Of a stretch of DNA of 5,641 bases, positions 1-5,230 are shown piece by piece. The notes under the pieces were generated by a model, which was not told the origin of the DNA, searched no databases, and saw only the letters and a program-made list of their open reading frames with translations. The stretch spans positions 1 to 5,641 of the forward strand of contig JAKQKW010000242.1 of assembly GCA_029560455.1 (NCBI GenBank), in the 5' to 3' direction. The position numbers and the translations under genes were made by a program. Every line of letters begins with the position of its first letter. The first letter of the stretch is position 1. The DNA comes from Candidatus Rifleibacteriota bacterium (lineage in GTDB: Bacteria; Riflebacteria; Ozemobacteria; Ozemobacterales; Ozemobacteraceae).

Positions 1-7
1 CGCACCT

Positions 8-949
8 TCATTGCTTTTGCTCCTCAAGACCATTCTCTGTGAATGACATGGTGTGAATAAAGTTTCTTGCGTCATCAGATTTATATATTTTACCACCCAC
101 TGTACCGACGTAGAGAATTTTTTTTGTATCGACGGCAGCGCACTTGGCATCGTTGAATGGCGCGGAAATTTCGGTCGCGTCGACATTTTTTATGCTCCAG
201 AGGCCCAGATCGCCTCCGGCCAGCAGCTCGTCGCCATAAACCAGCAGAAAGTGAACGGGCCCAAGAGTGCCGTTTACCTGCTGCGGGTAACCATCAGGTT
301 CTATGGCGAACACGCCCCGGTCAGTGGTGCCGGCGTAGAGAATACCGTTGTGAACCAGCAGACAGTTGACAGCCCGCCGCAGTTCGGCCGCCTGCGGTCG
401 CCAGGTGCCGCTCGCGACATTACGATAGAGCCCGGTTGCGGTGCCAAGCCAGAACTGATTCTGCCACTCGACGATGCTGTTGACCCAGGCAAGCTGCGAA
501 GATTCATCGACCTTCATCGGCTGCCAGGTATTGATGTTGTGAACTGCGGTGCCGCTGCCGACCGAACCGATAAACACCCGGCCGTCAGAGGTCTGCATCA
601 ATGCATGCAGCTTTTCAAACCCCGGGGTCTGTGCCAATGGTTCAAATTCAAGTTTTGTCGTGTCGAGACGCAGACAGCCGCCGCCTGCGGTGGCAATATA
701 AAGTTTCTCACCGCTCAACATCAGATTATTGACCATGGGAAAGGGCTGCCCGTCATTTTCGAACCGGCGCGGGCCGGCAGCGTCGACCTGCCACAGGCCT
801 CTGCCGAAGGTAGCGACCCAGAGCCGCCCATTCCCTTCGACTGCGAGGCTGCGGATCGTTGTGGCATAGGCAGGCAGCTTCGCTTCGCCGGCTGCGGCGA
901 GCAGCGGCAGACTCATTGCCATAAACAACAGTAGAAGTTTGCGCAGCAT
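8..949 (-). CDS. Secreted seven-repeat beta-propeller protein, function unknown
   Basis: 313 residues. I do not recognise a named gene. The N-terminus (MLRKLLLLFMAMSLPLLAAA, then GEA) is a Sec signal peptide with a basic start, a hydrophobic core and a plausible AxA-type cleavage near residues 20-23. There is no lipobox cysteine, so the product is probably periplasmic or released. The rest is built from seven similar units starting near residues 32, 73, 114, 156, 194, 232 and 269. Each has the pattern 'V-x-x-L/I ... G-x-L/F-W/Y-hydrophobic-G/A-T-x-G-G-hydrophobic' (for example GRLWVATFGRGLW, NQFWLGTATGLY, GILYAGTTDRGVF, KILYVGTVGGKIY). This resembles the propeller repeats in sensor domains of two-component regulators, and seven units would close one propeller. 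No kinase, membrane or enzyme domain follows, so it may be a ligand-binding or protein-interaction module. The start is supported by AGGAA (plus-strand 957-961) seven bases upstream. It is transcribed divergently from hpf. Confidence 0.85.
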   Translation of the reverse strand: MLRKLLLLFMAMSLPLLAAAGEAKLPAYATTIRSLAVEGNGRLWVATFGRGLWQVDAAGPRRFENDGQPFPMVNNLMLSGEKLYIATAGGGCLRLDTTKLEFEPLAQTPGFEKLHALMQTSDGRVFIGSVGSGTAVHNINTWQPMKVDESSQLAWVNSIVEWQNQFWLGTATGLYRNVASGTWRPQAAELRRAVNCLLVHNGILYAGTTDRGVFAIEPDGYPQQVNGTLGPVHFLLVYGDELLAGGDLGLWSIKNVDATEISAPFNDAKCAAVDTKKILYVGTVGGKIYKSDDARNFIHTMSFTENGLEEQKQ

Positions 950-975
950 TGTCAGGTTCCTGTCTTACGGTGTAC

Positions 976-1004
976 ATATTATTGAGCTGACTGCAAGCTG
1001 TCAG
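976..1004 (-). promoter_or_regulatory. Predicted sigma70-type promoter of the propeller gene
   Basis: Read on the minus strand, CTGACA (plus 1004-999, five of six matches to the -35 consensus) is followed after exactly 17 bases by TAATAT (981-976, four of six matches to the -10). Transcription would start near 969, leaving a leader of about 20 bases that includes the AGGAA ribosome binding site. This is prediction from sequence only. Confidence 0.5.
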
Positions 1005-1007
1005 CTC
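984..1007. promoter_or_regulatory. Perfect 8+8 bp inverted repeat, candidate operator
   Basis: GAGCTGAC (984-991) and GTCAGCTC (1000-1007) are exact reverse complements separated by eight bases (TGCAAGCT). Inside the spacer GC/GC also matches, so the dyad is near-perfect over 24 bp. It covers the -35 and most of the spacer of the predicted leftward promoter, the expected place for a repressor of the propeller gene. An alternative is a hairpin in a rightward transcript, since TTT follows the right arm, but no rightward gene ends nearby. Confidence 0.45.
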
Positions 1008-1103
1008 TTTCACTTAATTTACGAACGGGCGGCTAAAAAGGTTTCATATCTTTTTTGCGGCAATTTTTAAATCGTTTGAGTTTTGCGGCGGTTATGGTGT
1101 ATA

Positions 1104-1132
1104 TTGACAGCGTTGGGGGGGTGTGCTAGTAT
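1104..1132 (+). promoter_or_regulatory. Predicted strong sigma70-type promoter of hpf
   Basis: TTGACA (1104-1109) is a perfect -35. After 17 bases comes TAGTAT (1127-1132), a four-of-six -10, preceded by TG at 1124-1125, which makes it an extended -10. The transcript would begin near 1139, giving a leader of about 48 bases before the hpf start. The spacer contains a run of seven G (1115-1121). A weaker overlapping candidate lies just upstream: TTGAGT (1076-1081), 18 bases, TATATT (1100-1105). This is likely the main promoter for hpf, ptsN and secA. Confidence 0.6.
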
Positions 1133-1186
1133 GGGCTCCCCAAACAATACGGGATACGCGCTATTCCTCATTATCCGGAGGCTTTT

Positions 1187-1777
1187 ATGCAGTTTGTTAT
1201 CAAGGGAAAAAATCTTCAGCTCACCGACGCTCTGAAAGATTACGCCGAAAAGAAGCTGTCGATCATCAAAAAATACTTCGACCACATTGTTGAAGTCGAT
1301 GTAACTCTTTCTGTAAAAGATTCTAAAGACACCAGCCGCAGCAGAGTCTGTGAAGTTACCGTCTGGGCCAAATCAGTCGGCAACCCGATTCATGGCAAAT
1401 CAGCCTCTGAAGACCTCTATGCTTCGATCGACATGGTTGTCGAAAAGATCGAACGCCAGGTCAAAAAATTCAAAGAAAAAATCACCGGTCGCCGCAGAAA
1501 TAACAAGGGCGCCGACAAACAGGCTACCCACAGCGTTCTGTCATTCGGTGAAGACTTCGCCGTCAGAAGCGAACAGGAAGCTCCGACCGAAATCAAACCC
1601 AAAATCGTCCGCAGCGGCACTTTCCCGATGCGCCCGATGTACTCTGATGAAGCAGCTGAACAGCTTGAACTCTTCAACCAGGACTTCTTCGTATTCTCTA
1701 ACGCAGAAACCAACAAGATCAACGTTATCTATCGCAGGGGCGACGGCAACTTCGGTCTCATCGAACCTGAATATTGA
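1187..1777 (+). CDS. hpf: Long-form ribosome hibernation promoting factor (HPF)
   Basis: 196 residues, the usual length for long HPF. The N-terminal S30AE domain (about residues 1-100) binds the 30S decoding centre, blocking mRNA and tRNA sites. It begins MQFVIKGKNLQLTDALKDYA and ends in the basic helix VKKFKEKITGRRR. A poorly conserved linker spans about 101-137. The C-terminal domain (about 138-196) has the family pattern: FPMRPM, then EAAEQLELFNQDFFVFSNAET, then INVIYRRGDGNFGLIEP. In long HPFs this domain dimerises and joins two 70S ribosomes into inactive 100S particles, so no separate RMF is needed. The start has a good ribosome binding site, GGAGG (1177-1181), five bases upstream. It is first in the probable hpf-ptsN-secA unit; the gap to ptsN is 42 bases. 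The role is assigned by family resemblance. Confidence 0.95.
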   Translation: MQFVIKGKNLQLTDALKDYAEKKLSIIKKYFDHIVEVDVTLSVKDSKDTSRSRVCEVTVWAKSVGNPIHGKSASEDLYASIDMVVEKIERQVKKFKEKITGRRRNNKGADKQATHSVLSFGEDFAVRSEQEAPTEIKPKIVRSGTFPMRPMYSDEAAEQLELFNQDFFVFSNAETNKINVIYRRGDGNFGLIEPEY

Positions 1778-1809
1778 TCAACAAAGACTTGAACCCCTGA
1801 CCGGGATGC

Positions 1810-1822
1810 AGGAGGAGTTTTG
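1810..1822 (+). promoter_or_regulatory. Ribosome binding site setting a TTG start for ptsN
   Basis: AGGAGGA (1810-1816) is a nearly ideal Shine-Dalgarno sequence followed at 1820 by TTG. The ATG at 1806 is in another frame and hits a stop after seven codons. The next in-frame ATG (at 1910) would remove the first 30 residues of the EIIA fold. TTG is therefore the most likely start. Confidence 0.75.
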
Positions 1823-2275
1823 GAACTAAGCGAATTTATATCACCCCAGCTGACAAAGTTGGAATTGAGTTCCACCACGAAGCTTGATGCCATTAAAGAG
1901 CTTATCGATATGCTCGATACGGCCGGCTATCTTACCGATGCCGACGCCTTTCTGAAGTCTGTTCTTGAACGCGAGAAAGTCGGTTCAACCGGTATCGGCA
2001 AAGGTATTGCCATTCCGCACTCAAGAACTGCCACCGTCAGAGAAGTCGTTGTCGCGATCGGTCGATCCAGCGCCGGAATTGAATTCGAAGCGCTCGATAA
2101 CCGGCCTGTGCATCTGATTTTCCTGATTGCCGCTCCGATCGAGTCAGGCGGGCTTTACCTCAAGGCTCTCGCCCGCCTTTCAAGACTGCTGCGCTATCAG
2201 GAATTCCGCAATGAGCTCATGGAAGCCGGAACCGTCGACGAGGTAATCAAAATTATCTCTGCCGAAGAAAAATAA
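1820..2275 (+). CDS. ptsN: PTS EIIA domain protein, PtsN / fructose type
   Basis: 151 residues, a stand-alone EIIA of the fructose/mannitol/nitrogen class at the usual length. The diagnostic block is STGIGKGIAIPHSRT (residues 56-70). His67 in 'IPHS' corresponds to the histidine that takes phosphate from HPr or NPr. Further family signals are the LDNRPVHLIFLIAAP strand and the helix 'YLKALARLSRLLR'. No EIIB or EIIC domain or sugar transporter is nearby, so a regulatory role like proteobacterial PtsN (EIIA-Ntr), rather than sugar uptake, is the better guess. hpf directly upstream supports this, because hpf-ptsN adjacency is common in Proteobacteria. The gene starts with TTG behind a strong AGGAGG and is probably co-transcribed with hpf and secA. 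A fructose-type EIIA remains possible; the phosphodonor is not visible here. Confidence 0.88.
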   Translation: MELSEFISPQLTKLELSSTTKLDAIKELIDMLDTAGYLTDADAFLKSVLEREKVGSTGIGKGIAIPHSRTATVREVVVAIGRSSAGIEFEALDNRPVHLIFLIAAPIESGGLYLKALARLSRLLRYQEFRNELMEAGTVDEVIKIISAEEK

Positions 2276-2325
2276 GGCCTTAACCATTGTCCTTATAACC
2301 GGCGAAAACCGGGCTCACAAATCTA

Positions 2326-2352
2326 ATGAATGCGTCAGGCGCGAGCCTTTAA
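2326..2352 (+). CDS. Possible 8-codon leader ORF upstream of secA
   Basis: ATG at 2326 opens an eight-residue frame, MNASGASL, ending at TAA 2350-2352. That stop falls in the loop of the strong hairpin at 2337-2365, so a ribosome reading it would cover the 5' arm. There is no recognisable Shine-Dalgarno sequence in front of it, and a frame this short can occur by chance. It is listed only because of its position relative to the hairpin. It does not resemble SecM, which is a far longer exported peptide with a stalling sequence. Confidence 0.2.
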   Translation: MNASGASL

Positions 2353-2373
2353 CAAGGCCGCGCCTTCTATTTT
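2337..2373 (+). terminator. Strong hairpin with T-rich tail before secA, candidate attenuator
   Basis: AGGCGCG (2337-2343) pairs with CGCGCCT (2359-2365). After one bulged A (2344), GCCTT (2345-2349) pairs with AAGGC (2354-2358), leaving the four-base loop TAAC (2350-2353). The 12-bp GC-rich stem runs straight into TTCTATTTT (2365-2373), an imperfect T tract. The secA ribosome binding site AAAGGGG (2375-2381) follows at once. It fits a leaky intrinsic terminator between ptsN and secA or an mRNA structure controlling secA translation. Full termination is unlikely to be constitutive, since no promoter is visible between it and secA. Confidence 0.5.
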
Positions 2374-2374
2374 G

Positions 2375-2392
2375 AAAGGGGTCTCAGGCATG
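2375..2392 (+). promoter_or_regulatory. Ribosome binding site that decides the secA start
   Basis: AAAGGGG (2375-2381) lies eight bases before ATG 2390. The upstream in-frame ATG at 2330 has no Shine-Dalgarno sequence, and its 20 extra residues (MRQARAFNKA...) do not look like SecA. They would also be encoded by the GC-rich hairpin. From 2390 the protein begins MFGWLYKLV, matching the usual hydrophobic/basic SecA N-terminus. Confidence 0.8.
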
Positions 2393-5158
2393 TTTGGATG
2401 GCTGTATAAGCTGGTCAGATTCTTCATTCCAGATTTCAACGCACGGGAACTGGCCCGACTACAGGAAACCCTCGAAGAAGTTAACGTTCTCGAGGATTCA
2501 TTTAAAAAGCTTTCGAACGAAGAACTTGCCGGTATGACCCTGAAGTTTCGCCAGCGACTCTATGATGGCGAATCGGTCGACAATATCAAAGCTGAAGCTT
2601 TTGCCACCGTAAGAGAAGCTTCACGGCGTATACTCAACATGCGCCATTATGACGTGCAGATTCTCGGCGGTCTGTCGCTCAACGAAGGGCGCATCGTCGA
2701 AATGAAGACCGGCGAAGGTAAAACCCTCGTCGCCACTCTGCCGCTCTATCTCAACGCCCTCGAACTGAACCCCGTCTGGCTCGATCTCGCCAAAAAGAAG
2801 GGCCAGAAAACTTTCGAACCGATCGTTGATGCCAACGGTATTCCGGTACCGGTCGGCCGTGGCGCTCTGCTCGTCACCGTCAACGATTACCTGGCCCGCC
2901 GCGACTCTGAATGGATGGGCAAAGTCTATCGCTTTCTCGGCCTCAGCGTTGGCCTGAATATTCATGGCCTGAACGCTGAACAGAAGCGTGCCGCTTACGC
3001 CTCAGACATCACCTACGGCACCAACAACGAATTCGGTTTTGACTATCTGCGCGACAACATGGCGCTGACCCTTGCCGACTGCGTGCAGAGACCTGAATAC
3101 AACTTTGCCATCGTCGACGAAGTCGACTCGATCCTCATTGACGAAGCGCGCACGCCGCTGATCATTTCTGGTCCGGCCGAAAAAGCCACACAGTTGTATT
3201 TTATCTATGCCAAGGTGGCTCGCGAAATTCTCAAACCCGACGAAGACTATATCGTCGATGAGAAGCATCACGGCGTTTCGGTTACCGAAGCCGGTATCGC
3301 CAGAGTCGAAAAGGCTCTTGGCATCGAAAACCTTTACGACAACAGCAACATGGACCACGTGCATCAGCTGCAGAACGCTTTGAAAGCTAAGCATTTCTTC
3401 CATCGCGATAAAGAATACATTGTCAGGCCGCGCGAAGACGGCAAAGGCCAGGAAGTCGTCATCGTCGACGAATTCACCGGCCGCCTGATGTTCGGTCGCC
3501 GCTATTCAGATGGTCTGCACCAGGCTATCGAAGCCAAAGAAGGCGTTCCGATACAACAGGAAAACCAGACACTCGCTTCGATCACCTTTCAGAACTACTT
3601 CAGGCTTTATCGCAAACTCGCCGGCATGACCGGTACTGCTGAAACTGAAGCAAAAGAATTTAAAGAAATCTACAAGTGCGAAGTTGTGGTCATTCCGCCC
3701 AACAAGCCCTGCATAAGAATTGACCAGCCCGATGTCATCTACAAGACGGTCCAGGAAAAATTCGAAGCGATCGTCGATAACATCATCGAGATTCATAACC
3801 GCAAACAGCCGGTTCTCGTGGGCACCATCTCGATCGAAAAAAGTGAACTGATTGCGGCGATGTTGCGCAAACGCGGCATTACCTGCCAGGTTCTCAACGC
3901 CAAATACCACGAAAAAGAAGCCGAAATCGTCGCTCAGGCCGGTAGAGAAGGCGCCATCACCATCGCCACCAACATGGCTGGCCGCGGTACCGACATTCTT
4001 CTTGGCGGCAACCCCGAAATGCTTGCCAAGCGCGAAGTTGACGATATCGAGAGTGCCGAATACAAAGAGGCACTGGCCAAATACCGCAACCAGTGCGAAG
4101 ATGAGAAAAAACGCGTTATCGAAGCCGGTGGCCTGTTTATTCTCGGTACCGAACGTCATGAATCGCGCCGTATCGACAACCAGCTGCGCGGTCGTGCCGG
4201 CCGTCAGGGCGACCCGGGCGCCAGCCAGTTTTATCTGTCGCTTGAAGACGATCTGATGCGCCTGTTCGGCTCGGTCAACATCGCCGGCTGGATGGAAAAA
4301 CTCGGTTGGGAACGCGGCGAACCGATCGAACACCCCTGGATCTCACGCTCGATCGAAAGTGCTCAGCGCAAGGTCGAAGCCTACCATTTCGACGTGCGCA
4401 AGCATATTCTCAAATATGACGACGTCATGAACCAGCAGCGCACCGTAATTTATAACGAGCGCCGCAAAGCCCTCGAACAGGAAAGGGTCTATGATGACCT
4501 GCTGTCAATGATCAGCGAAGTCATCGAAGGCGCTGTTGGCTCGGCTCTTGCCCCTGAAATCGACCCGGATGACATCGATTTCAACGCCCTGGCAGATCAG
4601 ATCAAAAAGGTTTTCCCGGTTGAATGCGAGGGTGGCGACCCGAAAAATGGTAAGCCCGGTCAGCTCTGCACCTATTCACGTGATGAACTGGTCGAAGAAC
4701 TGAAGCGCCGCGCCATGGAAAGACTCAATGCCAAACGCGCCGAACTCGGCGATGACGACTTCTTCTCGATGCAGAAATTCCTGCTGCTGCAGATCGTCGA
4801 TGCCAAATGGAAAGACCACCTGCACAACATGGACAACCTGCAGGACGGCATTCACCTGCGCAGCTGGGGTCAGCGCGATCCGCTGGTTGAATACAAGATC
4901 GAAGGCTTCCAGATGTTTCAGAACATGATCGAAAGCATCAAGGAAGACCTGCTGTACTATCTCTACCGTGTTTCTTACTCACGCAATGAAGAACAGGAAG
5001 CGCAGAAAGAACAGGAAGAGGAAGTCTATTACAACCGCGGCGACGGCGATGCTCCCCCGAAGCAGCCTGCCCATGCCGAAGACACCACCAACCGCAACGA
5101 GCCATGCCCGTGTGGAAGTGGCAAAAAATACAAGAAGTGCTGCGGCCGAACCAGCTGA
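2390..5158 (+). CDS. secA: Preprotein translocase ATPase SecA
   Basis: 922 residues from the preferred start; motif numbers count from there. SecA is the ATPase that pushes unfolded preproteins through SecYEG at the inner membrane. Visible in order: Walker A KTGEGKT (106-112), motif Ia VTVNDYLARRD, GFDYLRDNM, Walker B DEVDSILIDEARTPLI (243-258), preprotein-binding domain (about 260-400) leading to VIVDEFTGRLM, GMTGTAETE, NBD2 with VLVGTISIEKSE, TNMAGRGTDILLGGNP (527-542) and GTERHESRRIDNQLRGRAGR (586-605). The helical scaffold/wing regions follow with WKDHLHNMDNLQDGIHLRSW. An acidic linker then leads to a SEC-C zinc motif, CPCGSGKKYKKCC (Cys906, 908, 917, 918), which in the family binds zinc, SecB and ribosomes. 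Oddity: about 30 extra residues (about 125-154) between Walker A and motif Ia. The gene is intact, third in the probable hpf-ptsN-secA unit, and preceded by a strong hairpin. An in-frame ATG at 2330 would give 942 residues but is poorly supported. Confidence 0.97.
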   Translation: MFGWLYKLVRFFIPDFNARELARLQETLEEVNVLEDSFKKLSNEELAGMTLKFRQRLYDGESVDNIKAEAFATVREASRRILNMRHYDVQILGGLSLNEGRIVEMKTGEGKTLVATLPLYLNALELNPVWLDLAKKKGQKTFEPIVDANGIPVPVGRGALLVTVNDYLARRDSEWMGKVYRFLGLSVGLNIHGLNAEQKRAAYASDITYGTNNEFGFDYLRDNMALTLADCVQRPEYNFAIVDEVDSILIDEARTPLIISGPAEKATQLYFIYAKVAREILKPDEDYIVDEKHHGVSVTEAGIARVEKALGIENLYDNSNMDHVHQLQNALKAKHFFHRDKEYIVRPREDGKGQEVVIVDEFTGRLMFGRRYSDGLHQAIEAKEGVPIQQENQTLASITFQNYFRLYRKLAGMTGTAETEAKEFKEIYKCEVVVIPPNKPCIRIDQPDVIYKTVQEKFEAIVDNIIEIHNRKQPVLVGTISIEKSELIAAMLRKRGITCQVLNAKYHEKEAEIVAQAGREGAITIATNMAGRGTDILLGGNPEMLAKREVDDIESAEYKEALAKYRNQCEDEKKRVIEAGGLFILGTERHESRRIDNQLRGRAGRQGDPGASQFYLSLEDDLMRLFGSVNIAGWMEKLGWERGEPIEHPWISRSIESAQRKVEAYHFDVRKHILKYDDVMNQQRTVIYNERRKALEQERVYDDLLSMISEVIEGAVGSALAPEIDPDDIDFNALADQIKKVFPVECEGGDPKNGKPGQLCTYSRDELVEELKRRAMERLNAKRAELGDDDFFSMQKFLLLQIVDAKWKDHLHNMDNLQDGIHLRSWGQRDPLVEYKIEGFQMFQNMIESIKEDLLYYLYRVSYSRNEEQEAQKEQEEEVYYNRGDGDAPPKQPAHAEDTTNRNEPCPCGSGKKYKKCCGRTS

Positions 5159-5230
5159 CCGGGCTGAATTAGTGCGGCAGCTGCCTTAAACCGGGCTTTT
5201 CCTGATCAGCTTTTACAAGCCGGAGAAATT
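5159..5230 (+). other. Short gap between secA and the prepilin gene
   Basis: 72 bases with no convincing terminator or promoter. It holds a direct repeat of CCGGGCT (5159-5165 and 5191-5197) and two small palindromes, GGCAGCTGCC (5176-5185) and CTGATCAG (5202-5209). Read-through from secA into the next gene is possible. Confidence 0.4.

Noticed and set aside
53..934. Long open frame (293 codons) on the plus strand opposite the propeller gene
   Set aside because: The minus-strand frame has a signal peptide, seven internal repeats, a ribosome binding site and a promoter. The plus-strand translation has no recognisable motif, and its start lacks a ribosome binding site.
1035..1056. AAAAAG...CTTTTTT inverted repeat between the divergent genes, resembling a terminator
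   Set aside because: The six-pair stem is nearly all A-T with a nine-base loop, and no gene ends here on either strand.
1350..1829. Plus-strand frame overlapping hpf and running into the ptsN start
   Set aside because: It is out of frame with both well-supported genes, and its composition (rich in Ser, Arg, Lys, Pro) is typical of a shadow frame.
2299..2312. Small hairpin CCGG-CGAAAA-CCGG after ptsN
   Set aside because: Only four pairs with no T tract; CCGG is self-complementary and common at this base composition.
3506..4333. Open frame of 275 codons on the minus strand inside secA
   Set aside because: It lies wholly antisense to highly conserved SecA motifs. Such frames arise from the codon bias of the sense gene, and the translation shows no family features.
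5163..5214. Possible terminator after secA: GCTGA (5163-5167) with TCAGC (5206-5210) followed by TTTT
   Set aside because: Five pairs across a 38-base loop is too weak. The palindromes GGCAGCTGCC and CTGATCAG leave no room for a loop, so termination here is not supported.
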